Positions 33,120-43,013 of a stretch of 64,000 nucleotides of DNA are shown here, piece by piece (the stretch's first letter is position 1; each line of letters opens with the position of its first letter). This DNA comes from CAWGHZ01 sp963775315. Its GTDB lineage: Bacteria; Pseudomonadota; Alphaproteobacteria; MPNO01; DASWLB01. The notes beneath the pieces were generated by a model, which was not told the origin of the DNA, did not search any database, and saw nothing but the letters and a program-made list of their open reading frames with translations. Made by a program: the position numbers and the translations under genes. The stretch is from NCBI GenBank assembly GCA_963775315.1, contig CAVZIN010000009.1, positions 434,001-498,000 of the forward strand. The letters run 5' to 3'.

Positions 33120-36057
33120 ATGGTGAAGCGGATGTCTCGACGGGCGGCCCGGGCGATTTGCCTGGCGGCCGGCATGTCCCTGACGCTCGCCGCCGCGGCC
33201 GGGCCCGCACACGCGGCCTCGGTCGACAAGGAGCGATCCGAGAAGTACCTGCAGGACGCGCAGGACTACCTGAAGAAGCACGACCTGAACGCCGCGGTCA
33301 TCCAGCTCAAGAACGCGCTGAAGTCCGACCCTGGCAACGTCGCCGCCCGCCGCCTGCTGGGCGAGGCCTATCTCGACGTCGGCAACGGCGCCTATGCCGA
33401 GAAAGAGCTGTCGACGGCGATCCAGCGCGGCGCGCCGTTCGGCGAGATCGCGCCCGATCTGGGCCGCGCCTACCTGCAGCAGGGCAAGTACGACCAGGTC
33501 ATCAAGCAGATCCTGCCCGACAAGGTGACGCCCGACAACAAGTACCAGGTGCTGATCGAGCGCGGCCAAGCGTACCTGTCGCTGCGCCAGCTCGACGACG
33601 CCGAGAAGAGCTTCAACGCCGCCCACGAGATGAAGCCGAAAGATGCCTCGGCGATGGTCGGCCTGGCGCAGACGCTGATCAATCGCGGCAAGGTCAAGGA
33701 GGCCGACGCAGAGGTCGACCAGGCGCTCGCGGCGGCACCGGACGACGTCGGCGCACTCACCATGAAGGGCGAGCTGCGGCGCATCGTCGGCGACCGCGAC
33801 GGCGCCATCAAATATTTCGACAAGGCGCTGGCCAAGCGCCAGAACAACGTCCTCGCGCTGCTCGGCCGCGCCGCCGCCCTGATCGACCAGAACAAGGACG
33901 ACGCGGCGCAGAAGGACCTGAAGCGAGTCCTCACCCTGGTGCCGAAGCACCCGATGGCGCTCTACCTCGAGGCTCTGACGCTCGCCAAGAAGCGCGACTA
34001 CGCCGGGGCACGCGAGAAGCTGGAGGACGCCGGCCCGGCCCTCGACGACCACATGCCGAGCGTGTTCCTGAAGGGCGCGGTCGCCTATGCGCTGGGCGAG
34101 CCCGAGCAGGCGATCAAGAACCTGACCTTTTACCTCGACCGGATCCCCGGAAACCTCCGGGCGCGCGAGCTTCTGGCCGCGACCTACGTGCGCCTGCGCC
34201 AGCCGCAGAAGGTGGTGGACACGCTGAAGCCGGCCCTCAAGCCGGTCGAGGACACCTATGCCCTCAGCCAGAAGCGCCTGGCCGAGGCGAAGGCGGTCAA
34301 GGACGGCGCGGAGCAGCTCGAAACCGAGCAGAAGCGGCACAACGCTATCGCCGCCGAGTACGCGCGGTTCATGTCGATGATCGGCACCGCCTACATGCAG
34401 TTGGGCAAGGTCAACGAAGGGACCTCGTACTTCTCGAAAGCCGCCGAGGCGGCGCCCGACGCGGCCTCGATCCGCACCCAGCTCGCCCTCAGCCACCTCG
34501 CCCAGGGCCAATCCGCCGAGGCGACGGGCGACCTCAAGATGGCGCTCGACATCGACAAGGATTCGAGCCGGGCGGGCATCCTTCTCGCGCTCATCCAGCT
34601 TCGCAAGGGCCAGTATGACGACGCCCTGGCCTCGGCCAAGAAGCTGAAGGATATGAAGTCGATGGCGGGCAACCCGCTGCCCGAAAACCTGATGGGGGCG
34701 GCGTATCTCGGCAAGAACGACAAGACCAAGGCCGTCGAGATGTTCGACGATGCGCTCAAGGTGAAGCCGGATTTCGCACCCGCGCACATGAACCTGGCCC
34801 AGCTCGCGATCCGCGACAAGGACTACGACAAGGCTCGGTCCCAGTACGAGACGGTCCTGAAGGACAATCCCAAGAGCGTCGAGGCAATGACCGCGCTCGC
34901 CAACCTCGCCAACATCGAGAAAAAGCCGGACGAGGTGGCGAAGTGGCTGCGCGCGGCGGGCGATGCCGATCCGAAGGGGATCGCGCCCCAGCTTCGCCTG
35001 ATCGCGTTCTACGATTCGCAGCGCAATTTCCCGATGGCGCTGAACGTGGCACGCCAGCTCAACATCGACGTGCCGAACAACCCGCGCGTGCTCGAGGTGC
35101 TCGGCCGGTCGGAGCTGGCCGCGGGCAATCCGGATCGCGCGATCTCCACCTTCCGCCAGCTTACGGATCAACAGCCGAAGTCGGGCCGGGCCCTGGTGCT
35201 GCTGGCGGGCGCGCAGATCGCCAACAAGACGCCGGACCAGGCGCGCGACACGTTGAACAAGGCGATCTCGATCGACCCGAACTACATCCCGGCACACGTC
35301 AGCCTGGTGCAGCTCGAGACGCGCGAGAAGCACTATGACGCGGCCATCAAGGTCGCCGAAGCGCTAACCGCCTCCCAACCCAAGGCGTCGCTGGGCGACA
35401 TGCTGCGCGGCGACGTGCTGATGGCGGAGAAGAAGACCGGTCCGGCGATCGAGGCCTACAAGGCGGGCATGAAGCGCGCCGAGTTCGACCACGATGGTCC
35501 TGCGCATCTACAACGCCGAGCGCCAGGCGAAGCAGAACGACGCCGCCTACGCGACGTTGGAGGGCTGGGTCGCGAAGCACAAGGACGACGCCGCCGCCGG
35601 CAACGTGCTGGCGAGCGCCTACCTGCTGGACGGCAAGTACGACAAGGCGATCAAGGAGTCCGAGGTCATCCTCGTCAAAAACCCGAACAACCCCGTGGTG
35701 CTCAACAACCTCGCCTGGCTCTACCAGAAGACCGGGGACAAGCGCGCGAAGGAATATGCCGAGCGCGCCTTCAAAGCGGCGCCCCAGTCCCCCGAGGTGA
35801 TGGACACGCTGGGATGGATACTGGTCCAGAACGGCGAGGCCGATCGAGGCGTGAAGATCCTGAAGCAGGCGTCCGAGGCCGCGCCCACCTCGGGCGACAT
35901 CGGCTACCACCACGCCGCCGCGCTCGACCGAGCCGGCCACCCGGCGGAGGCCCGCAAGGAGCTGGAGAAGCTGCTGGCGAGCGCGGACAAGCTGCAGGGC
36001 TTCACCACCCGCAAGGATGCCGAGGCGCTGCTCGACCACCTGAAGAGCGGCGGCTGA
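33120..36057 (+). pseudogene. prsT: XrtA/PEP-CTERM system TPR protein PrsT, split by a frameshift
   Basis: A TPR protein of about 979 residues if repaired, the usual PrsT size. The ATG at 33120 follows GGAGG and opens a signal peptide ending AHA-AS; there is no lipobox cysteine, so it would be periplasmic rather than a lipoprotein. TPR units run throughout (for example AAVIQLKNALKSDPGN, KAVEMFDDALKVKPDF). The frame is intact for about 790 codons to MKRAEFDH near 35490. It then shifts by one base, and the family sequence resumes at 35494 (MVLRIYNAERQAKQN...) and ends at 36057. This may be a real mutation or a sequencing error. Confidence 0.85.
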
Positions 36058-36067
36058 GCCGGCACGC

Positions 36068-37225
36068 GTGAGGGGGACCACGCCGGGGGATGCCCCGCCG
36101 CACATGGTGCACGTCTTCCCGTCCTTCGCGGCGGGAGGCGTGCCCTTGCGGACGGCGGAGATCATCAACGCGCTGGGCGGTGCATACCGGCACACGGTCA
36201 TCGCGCTGGACGGACGTTTCGAGGCGCAGACCCGCGTCGCACCTGACGTGAAGGTCGAATATCTCCAACCCGCAACGGGAAAAGCCGGCCCACCCCGCCG
36301 ACTCGCCGCAATCGCGGCCGAGCTCCGCCGGCTCGGCCCCGATCTTCTGGTCAGCTACAATTGGGGCGCCATCGAGTGGGCGGCGGTCAACCGCTTCTGG
36401 CATCGCGTGCCGCACCTCCATCTCGAGGACGGGTTCGGGCCGGGAGAGGCGACGCGCCAGCTTTCCCGTCGCGTCCGCGCCCGCCGGGTCGCGCTGAAGC
36501 GCGCGGCGGTGATCGTGCCGTCGGAGAATCTGCGGCGCATCGCGACCGAGATCTGGCGGCTCGACCCGCGCACCGTCCGGCTCGTGCCGAACGGCGTCGA
36601 CTGCGACCTGTTCGCCTGCCCGCCCGACCCGGCCCTGGTGCCGGGCATTGCCAGCGCCGCCGCCGCGGGGGCCGTCGTCGTCGGCACCGTCGCGCCGCTT
36701 CGCCCGGAGAAGGACCTTGCCCACCTCATCCGCTCGTTCGCGCGCGTCGCGCCGGGCCGGAACGTAGTGCTCGCCATCGTCGGCGGCGGGGCCGAACGGG
36801 AGCGCCTCGCCGCCCTCGTCGCGGAACTTGGGATCGGCGAGCGCACGCTGATGCCGGGACATGTCGACACGCCGGCCCGGGTCTACGGCCTGCTCGACGT
36901 GTTCGCGATGAGCTCCGTCACGGAGCAGATGCCGATCAGCCTGATCCAGGCGATGGCGGCAGGCCGGCCAGTGGTGGCGACCGACGTGGGCGACATCCGG
37001 AACATGGTCGCCGAGCCGAACCGGCCGTTCGTGGTGCCGCCGCGCGACGACGACGCCTACGACGCCGCGCTCGCCCGGCTCATCGAAGATTCCGCGCTGC
37101 GCCGGTCGCTTGGCGCCGCCAACCGGGCCCGCGCCGTCGAGGCCTATCCGCTGCAAAAGATGTTCGACGCGTGGCGGTCGATCTTCGCCCAAGCGATCGG
37201 CCGCGGCGCTGCCGCCCGCGCGTGA
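36068..37225 (+). CDS. Glycosyltransferase family 4 protein
   Basis: A 385-residue GT-B glycosyltransferase starting at GTG 36068, 10 bp after prsT. The N-terminal domain opens MVHVFPSFAAGGVPLRTAEI, a donor-type glycine loop typical of GT4. The C-terminal domain has VPNGVDCDLF, GTVAPLRPEKDL, IVGGGAERERL and the nucleotide-sugar motif SVTEQMPISLIQAMAAGRPVVATDVGDI with the expected E-x7-E (here partly degenerate). It probably adds a sugar to the exopolysaccharide repeat unit. Its stop overlaps the next start (GTGA), so the two transferases are translationally coupled. Confidence 0.9.
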   Translation: MRGTTPGDAPPHMVHVFPSFAAGGVPLRTAEIINALGGAYRHTVIALDGRFEAQTRVAPDVKVEYLQPATGKAGPPRRLAAIAAELRRLGPDLLVSYNWGAIEWAAVNRFWHRVPHLHLEDGFGPGEATRQLSRRVRARRVALKRAAVIVPSENLRRIATEIWRLDPRTVRLVPNGVDCDLFACPPDPALVPGIASAAAAGAVVVGTVAPLRPEKDLAHLIRSFARVAPGRNVVLAIVGGGAERERLAALVAELGIGERTLMPGHVDTPARVYGLLDVFAMSSVTEQMPISLIQAMAAGRPVVATDVGDIRNMVAEPNRPFVVPPRDDDAYDAALARLIEDSALRRSLGAANRARAVEAYPLQKMFDAWRSIFAQAIGRGAAARA

Positions 37226-38427
37226 AGATCCTCACCTTCACCAGCCTGTTCCCCAGCGCGGCGATACCGCAGCACGGCGTTTTCGTGGAGAACCGCCTGC
37301 GCCAGCTCGTTTTGTCCGGAAGGGTCGAGGCGCGGGTCGTGGCGCCGGTCCCCTGGGTGCCGCCGGGGCTTTCGCGCGGCCGCTACCAGCCGATGGCCGA
37401 AGCGCCTGCCTCCGAGACCCGCCATGGCATTCCAGTGGTCCATCCGCGTTACCCCACCATCCCGCGCATCGGCATGAGCGCGGCGCCGTTCCTGATGTAT
37501 CTCTGGACACGGCCAGCCGTCGCCCGGCTGATCGCCGACGGCTTCCGTTTCGAACTGATCGACGCGCACTATTTCTACCCGGATGGCGTTTGCGCGGCGC
37601 TGCTCGGCCGCCATTTCGGCCGGCCCGTCGTCATCACGGCGCGCGGCTCGGACGTGAACGTCGTCGCCCGCTACGGAGTGCCTTGCCGAATGATCCGTTG
37701 GGCGGCGGGACACGCGGACGGCGTCATCACCGTGTCGCGCGCACTCAAGGAGTTGCTCGTCGCGCTCGGCGTCGCCGAAGAGCACGTGCGTGTGCTGCGG
37801 AATGGTGTCGATCTGGCGCTGTTTCACACGCCGGAGAACCGCGAAGCCACGCGTGCCAGGCTCGGCGTCGCCGGCACCGTGCTCCTTTCCGTCGGCAACC
37901 TGATCCGGGCCAAGGGGCACGACATCGCCATCCGGGCGCTGGCCGCCCTGCCCGGGGTCACCCTGCTGATCGCAGGCGACGGGCCGGAACGGGGTGCTCT
38001 CGCCGCCCTCGCCCGCACGCTGGGCCTGGACGAGCGGGTCCGCCTTCTGGGCCGCCAGCCGCACGAGGCGCTCCCCGGACTCTACGGTGCGGCAGACCTG
38101 CTGGTCCTCGCCACGCAAAGCGAGGGGTGGCCCAATGTCCTTCTCGAGGCCATGGCGTGCGGCACACCGGCCGTGGCCACCGGCGTCGGCGGCATTCCAG
38201 AGGTGGTGACCGCGCCCGCCGCGGGGCGGCTGATGGCGTCGCGCACGCCGGAGGCGCTCGCAGAAGCGGTGCGCGGCGTTCTCGCCGCCGGCATCGACCG
38301 GTCGGCGACCCGTGCCTACGCCGAAGGATTCGACTGGCAGGAGACGACCGCCGGCCAGATCGCCTTGTTCGAGGAAATCCTCGCGCGCCGAGGGCGCGAC
38401 GGTTGTCCGCCGCGCCGGCGGGTATAA
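37222..38427 (+). CDS. Glycosyltransferase family 4 protein
   Basis: A 401-residue GT4 enzyme with GTG start overlapping the previous stop. The N-terminus KILTFTSLFPSAAIPQHGVFVENRL and the segment IDAHYFYPDGVCAALLGR followed by ITARGSDVNV are typical of exopolysaccharide GT4 proteins. The C-terminal half has LRNGVDLALF, LSVGNLIRAKGHDIAI, LIAGDGPERGAL and SEGWPNVLLEAMACGTPAVATGVGG, with the E-x7-E donor-site glutamates visible. It would transfer a hexose to a lipid-linked oligosaccharide in the cytoplasm. The exact linkage is unknown. Confidence 0.92.
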   Translation: MKILTFTSLFPSAAIPQHGVFVENRLRQLVLSGRVEARVVAPVPWVPPGLSRGRYQPMAEAPASETRHGIPVVHPRYPTIPRIGMSAAPFLMYLWTRPAVARLIADGFRFELIDAHYFYPDGVCAALLGRHFGRPVVITARGSDVNVVARYGVPCRMIRWAAGHADGVITVSRALKELLVALGVAEEHVRVLRNGVDLALFHTPENREATRARLGVAGTVLLSVGNLIRAKGHDIAIRALAALPGVTLLIAGDGPERGALAALARTLGLDERVRLLGRQPHEALPGLYGAADLLVLATQSEGWPNVLLEAMACGTPAVATGVGGIPEVVTAPAAGRLMASRTPEALAEAVRGVLAAGIDRSATRAYAEGFDWQETTAGQIALFEEILARRGRDGCPPRRRV

Positions 38428-38476
38428 GATCGAGGCCGGCCGGCCCCGCTCGGGGCCGCAAGCGCGGGAGGCGCAG

Positions 38477-39778
38477 ATGCCCGATTCGATCACCCCGCCG
38501 GCCCCGGGACCGGCGGCCGTCCCCAGCCCGAGCCTGAGCCCGGAGGCGCAGGCGCGCCGCCTCGCCCTCAAGCGCCGCTATCCGACCGCGCTCGATCTCC
38601 GCGCCCGCGCGCGCCGTGCCGCGCCCTCCTTCGCCTTCGAGTACATGGACGGGGGCGCGGGGGCCGATGGCGGCATCCGGCGCAACTGGGCCGCGCTCGA
38701 CGCCGTCGAGATGGCCCCGCGCTATGGCAACGTCGTCGCGCCGCCGCCCGCCACCACCACCCTGTTCGGCCGGACCTACGCCGCGCCCATCGGCATCGCC
38801 CCGATCGGTGGGCCGGGTACCGCGTTCCCCGGCGCAGAAAAGTACTTCGCGCGGGCGGCCCAGGCGGCGCGCGTGCCCTACACGATGGGCGTGCTGTCCG
38901 GCATCGACCTGGACGAAGCAGCGCGCATCGCCCCCGACGTATTGTGGTTCCAGATCTACCGCTTCGCGCGCGACGGGCACCGCATCGGTCTCGACCTGGT
39001 CGATCGCGCCGCCGCGGCCGGGGTTCACGCGCTGGTGCTGACCTACGACACGCCGATCCGCACGGTGCGCTCGCGCGAGGTGAAGTCGGGCATCGTCACG
39101 CCCTTCCGCCTCACGACGCGGCTTCGCATGGACGCGCTGATGGCGCCGCAATGGCTGCGCTCGCTCGCGGCCAACGGGATCCCGCGTTTCGTCACCCTGA
39201 ACAAGTACATTCGTCCGGGCGCGACTCTGGTCGAGGCGACGGAGTTCATGCGGCGCGAGCAGGGCGGCGCCTTCACATGGGACGAGATCGCGCGCTATCG
39301 CGAGCGGTGGAAGGGGCCGCTGGTCCTCAAGGGCGTTCTGCACCCGGAGGACGCGGCGCGCGCCGTCTCCCTCGGCGTCGACGGCATCCAGGTCTCGAAC
39401 CACGGCGGCCGCCAGATCGAGGCGCTGCCCGCCTCGATCGACGCCCTGCCGGCGATCGCGGCCGAAGTCGGCAGCCGCGCGACGATCATCCTCGATTCCG
39501 GCGTGCGCTCGGGCATCGACGCGGCGCGAGCGGTGGCGCTCGGCGCCGACGCAGCTTTCGTCGGCAAGGCGTTCCTGTGGAGCCTGGGCGCGCTGGGGGC
39601 CGAGGGGCCCGCCCACCTGATCGAGGTGCTGAAGGACGAGGTGTCGGCGACGCTCGGCCAGCTCGGCTGCCTCACCGTCGCAGATCTCCGCACCGTGCCG
39701 GTGCGCCATCCCAGCGCCTGGCAGGCGGAGGACCTGAAGCCGCGTGTCGCGGCACCGCCGCTCGCCGCCGTGCGCTGA
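38477..39778 (+). CDS. FMN-dependent alpha-hydroxy acid oxidase/dehydrogenase
   Basis: A 433-residue member of the L-lactate dehydrogenase/glycolate oxidase family, which oxidises 2-hydroxy acids to 2-oxo acids. The ATG at 38477 follows GGGAGGCGC. Visible motifs are FEYMDGGAGADGGIRRNWAALD near 55-75, APIGIAPIGGPG with the FMN contact near 105, LVLKGVLHPEDA with the catalytic lysine near 285, and the active-site SNHGGRQIEALPASID with catalytic histidine near residue 312, then DSGVRSGIDAARAVALGAD. Members include lactate 2-monooxygenase and mandelate dehydrogenase; the substrate is undetermined. It converges on the RTX gene, 12 bp apart. Confidence 0.9.
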   Translation: MPDSITPPAPGPAAVPSPSLSPEAQARRLALKRRYPTALDLRARARRAAPSFAFEYMDGGAGADGGIRRNWAALDAVEMAPRYGNVVAPPPATTTLFGRTYAAPIGIAPIGGPGTAFPGAEKYFARAAQAARVPYTMGVLSGIDLDEAARIAPDVLWFQIYRFARDGHRIGLDLVDRAAAAGVHALVLTYDTPIRTVRSREVKSGIVTPFRLTTRLRMDALMAPQWLRSLAANGIPRFVTLNKYIRPGATLVEATEFMRREQGGAFTWDEIARYRERWKGPLVLKGVLHPEDAARAVSLGVDGIQVSNHGGRQIEALPASIDALPAIAAEVGSRATIILDSGVRSGIDAARAVALGADAAFVGKAFLWSLGALGAEGPAHLIEVLKDEVSATLGQLGCLTVADLRTVPVRHPSAWQAEDLKPRVAAPPLAAVR

Positions 39779-39790
39779 GCCGCCGGGGCG

Positions 39791-42700
39791 CTACGCGCCC
39801 ACCGGGTGCACGACGTGGAGGTCGCTCGCGACGACCTCCGACCCGCTCTGGACCGTGGCGATCACTGTGTAGCCAGGGGCGGCCCCGTTCGGGTCGTAAT
39901 AGAGCGTGTGATCGGCCTGCGAGTAGATGAAGCTCGCTGCGCCCTGGGCGTAGTCGGTGTTCGCCTGGTCGGCGGTGCCGTCGTAGTGGGCCGCGACGGT
40001 CGAGAAGTTGACGCCGTCGCTGATCTCGCTCTCGATCAGGCCGAACGCCGTGCCGTCGATCTGGATGGTGTCGGAGACCGAAGAATCGCTGCCGTGGCTT
40101 ACGAAGTCGGTCAGCGTGTCGCCGCCGGGCGGCACCGTCGCCGCGCCGTTGGCCGCAACCGCCCCGCCGTCCCCCGGCCCGTCATAGGCGAACGTGTTGC
40201 TGCCGCCGCCGCCCGTCAGCGTGTCCGCGCCCGTTCCGCCGACAAGCGTGTCGTTGCCGGTGCCGCCGATCAGCGTGTCGTCGCCGCCGAGGCCGTAGAG
40301 CGTTAGATCGCCGCTGATGCCGCTCGATGCGATGGTCACGCCGTCGCGCACTTCGAACAGATACTGGCCGGCGACGCCGTCATTGGTGTTCGCAACCAGC
40401 GCGTTCGGCCCGCCGTCCAGGAACGAACCGGGCACCAGCGAGCCCGCGAACTGATAGTTCGTGCCGGGATCGCCACTGCCGCCGGAAAACCCGACCGCCG
40501 CCGACGTGCCGCCGAGCCCGTTCGTGCCGCCCGACGCGTCGCCCGTCTCCCACTGGATCTGGCCATAGTTGAAATAGATGTCGAAATTACCGGTGCCGAC
40601 GTCCGGCCGGTCGACCAGGATGAGCTGGAAGGTGTCCACCTTGTCGGTGTGCTCGCCGAAATAGCCCACCTGGTCCCACGTCACCTCGAACGCCGCGTGG
40701 CCCGCGAACGTCCCGGTGCCGTAAGTCACGCTGTTGGCGACGCCGGGTGCGACGCCGCGCGTGTCCACGTCGGCGAAGAAGGGCGCGATAATGGGGTTGG
40801 CCGTCGCGCCGTTCAGCGCGAAGGGCGTGAAGGTCCCGAGCGCACTCTGGAAGGTCACGTCGCCGTTGTTGTTGACGTAGACGCTGGAGAAATCGTTGCC
40901 GAAGAAATTGATCGAGAAGCCGAGCGACACCGCTCCGGTGGACCCGTCGTCGTTTGGCGCGAGCGTGCCGGAATTGTCGAAGCCCGCGGTGACCACCCCC
41001 CCGCCGGTGCCGATCCCGCCCGACTGGTTGAACAGCGAGTTGTAGATCGAAGGATCGGCGACGGAGATGAGGTTGTTTTCCGCGTTGCCGGTGCCGGTCA
41101 AGTTGCCCGGGCCGAGATAAAGCTGCTCGACATTGTCGGGCAGGGTGTAGCTCACCGAGCTGTAGATCGCGTCGATGCCCTGGCCCGGCTGCTCCGTTAC
41201 CACGTCGTTCGGGTTGTCGACCGTGTAGACGTCGTTGCCCGGCCCGCCGGCCATGTGGTCGGCACCGGTCCCGCCGAGCAGGGTATCGTCGCCGGCGCCA
41301 CCGATCAGCGTGTCGTTGCCCGCCCCGCCGCTCAAGAGCACCGGCAGCAGCGATGCCGAGGCGTCGATCATGTCGGCGCCGGACCCGCCGAACACCTGGA
41401 CGATCTCCACGTTGACGGCGTCGATGGTGAAGTGGGTGGGGGTGGTGACCTCGACGATCAGGTCGTCGCCCGTCACGGTGATGTTGTTGGGCGCCGTCGG
41501 ATCGCCGAATACAGCGAGCGTGTCGATACCCGGACCGCCGTCGACCATGACGTTGGCGGGATCTCCGGAGTGGTAGCTGATCACGTCGTTGCCGCCGAGC
41601 CCGTCGACCGTCGTAATCCCGGGGACGAAGCTCAACTCATCGGAGCCGGGGGTTCCGGTGAGGGTGCCAGGCGGCGGGGATTTGCCCCCGCCGCTCGTGG
41701 AGGGCGGCCCGCCGTGGCCCGGCAGAGTGGGGAGGAGCTGGTCGCTGTATCGCTCCTCGCCTTCCAGGCTGGCCTCCGAAGGCGGCGCGGCCGTGAAGAA
41801 CGGCAGCAGCAGGAACTCGATCGGATGCACCGAGGGCAGCGGCGAGGACGGCGCCAGGATGGGCGCGGGCGGCGGCGGCGGCGGGGTCGGTGCGGGGGGC
41901 GGCGGCGCATAGTTGGGCGGCACGCCGCCGGGATTGACGCTGAACGGGGCAAGCGCCTGGGAAATCGCCTCTACCGGCCCGAACAGCGCTTCATGCTGGT
42001 CGGGCGGCAGGAAGAACGGCGTCGACGGCGCGGTGTTGAGCCCCGACGAGGTAGTGGTCATCCCCGGCTGGTCGAGCAGAACCGAGCCGACCTGCGTCGA
42101 GATCAGGATCGCGCCCTGGAGCAGGCTGAAGAAGGATTGCCCCCCGACGTCGGCGATCTTCACCGCGATCTGGGTGCCGCGCACGCCGATCGAGGCGACC
42201 GGGGTGTCGATCTGCACCGCCGAATGATGCAGCTTGCCGATCTCGCCGGTGACGGCGACGAATGTGCCGTGCAGCAGCGAGAAGGCCGCCGAGCCCTCGT
42301 GCGACTGCGGGGTGTAGATCATGCGGTCGAGCACGATCCGTGCGTTCTCGCCGAGCGCGAACGTGGTCTTGTCCTCGAACACGATGCCGAGCTTGCCGCC
42401 CGCCGCCGTCTGCAGCACGTCGCCCTGGTAGACCGGCGCGCCTTGGCTGAGGTGGGTGGTGGTCCCGTCGGCGTGGCGCGCGGTCGCCGAGCCGGACAGC
42501 TCCTGGACGTGGCCGATCTCGGTGGCCCCCGGCCCGGCGGCGGGGCCTGCCTGCGCGTACTGGCCCGGCGCCTCGGGCCCGGCGAGCCGCGTGGCGAGCG
42601 CGCCCGAGATGCGCGCGCCATTATCCGAAATCAGCGGCGGGGGGATGTCGGTGTCGAAGAATCCGTGGATGACGACTTCGCGCCCGTCGCCGGTGAGAGC

Positions 42701-42862
42701 AAGGTCACGGCCCAGCCGGTGGAACTCGGCGTGCACCAGGAACTCGCCGTCCGGCACCACGATCTGCGCGCTCCCGTGAGCGTCGATCACGGTCGCATAC
42801 GGTTCCGTTCGTGCATGCGCGAACAGGTGATGGCCTTCGGCCTCGCCAATGGGGCGCGACAT
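39791..42862 (-). CDS. Large FecR-domain, RTX-repeat and nidogen-like secreted protein
   Basis: A 1023-residue protein without an N-terminal signal peptide. A FecR-type domain spans about 115-265 (QGDVLQTAAGGKLGIVFED, then VASIGVRGTQIAV). It is followed by a proline-rich linker (311-345) and RTX calcium-binding nonapeptides near 395-560 (GGAGNDTLIGGAGDDTLLGG). A nidogen-like beta domain lies at about 620-830 (VYVNNNGDVTFQS, PIIAPFFADVDTRG, FQLILVDRPDVGTGNFDIYF), and a second RTX block with a type I secretion-like tail follows at 845-1023. It is probably exported by a type I system not in this window and acts as a surface or matrix protein. Confidence 0.85.
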   Translation of the reverse strand: MSRPIGEAEGHHLFAHARTEPYATVIDAHGSAQIVVPDGEFLVHAEFHRLGRDLALTGDGREVVIHGFFDTDIPPPLISDNGARISGALATRLAGPEAPGQYAQAGPAAGPGATEIGHVQELSGSATARHADGTTTHLSQGAPVYQGDVLQTAAGGKLGIVFEDKTTFALGENARIVLDRMIYTPQSHEGSAAFSLLHGTFVAVTGEIGKLHHSAVQIDTPVASIGVRGTQIAVKIADVGGQSFFSLLQGAILISTQVGSVLLDQPGMTTTSSGLNTAPSTPFFLPPDQHEALFGPVEAISQALAPFSVNPGGVPPNYAPPPPAPTPPPPPPAPILAPSSPLPSVHPIEFLLLPFFTAAPPSEASLEGEERYSDQLLPTLPGHGGPPSTSGGGKSPPPGTLTGTPGSDELSFVPGITTVDGLGGNDVISYHSGDPANVMVDGGPGIDTLAVFGDPTAPNNITVTGDDLIVEVTTPTHFTIDAVNVEIVQVFGGSGADMIDASASLLPVLLSGGAGNDTLIGGAGDDTLLGGTGADHMAGGPGNDVYTVDNPNDVVTEQPGQGIDAIYSSVSYTLPDNVEQLYLGPGNLTGTGNAENNLISVADPSIYNSLFNQSGGIGTGGGVVTAGFDNSGTLAPNDDGSTGAVSLGFSINFFGNDFSSVYVNNNGDVTFQSALGTFTPFALNGATANPIIAPFFADVDTRGVAPGVANSVTYGTGTFAGHAAFEVTWDQVGYFGEHTDKVDTFQLILVDRPDVGTGNFDIYFNYGQIQWETGDASGGTNGLGGTSAAVGFSGGSGDPGTNYQFAGSLVPGSFLDGGPNALVANTNDGVAGQYLFEVRDGVTIASSGISGDLTLYGLGGDDTLIGGTGNDTLVGGTGADTLTGGGGSNTFAYDGPGDGGAVAANGAATVPPGGDTLTDFVSHGSDSSVSDTIQIDGTAFGLIESEISDGVNFSTVAAHYDGTADQANTDYAQGAASFIYSQADHTLYYDPNGAAPGYTVIATVQSGSEVVASDLHVVHPVGA

Positions 42863-42905
42863 GACAATTCCCTGGTACGGTCTCTTCGCAAATAGGATAG
42901 CTCCA

Positions 42906-42935
42906 AGATTAGGACGGATGTGTGGTTAGTGTTAA
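42906..42935 (-). promoter_or_regulatory. Sigma-70-type promoter for the FecR/RTX gene
   Basis: On the minus strand TTAACA (42935-42930) and TAATCT (42911-42906) are separated by 18 bases in an AT-rich pocket of an otherwise GC-rich region, about 45 bp upstream of the start codon. Confidence 0.5.
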
Positions 42936-43013
42936 GTTTTCTGTGATCATTTTGTGACTAATACCGACCAGGCCGGCCTTCCGCAGCGGCAAGGTCTGTG
43001 CCATCAATGGCGC

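Noticed and set aside
33099..35333. 744-codon frame antisense to prsT
   Set aside because: Shadow of the TPR gene with Arg/Leu-rich low-complexity translation.
28150..38427. Exosortase (XrtA) or a PEP-CTERM substrate within the locus
   Set aside because: No protein here has the exosortase motif or a C-terminal PEP-TM-Arg tail, so they must lie outside the window.
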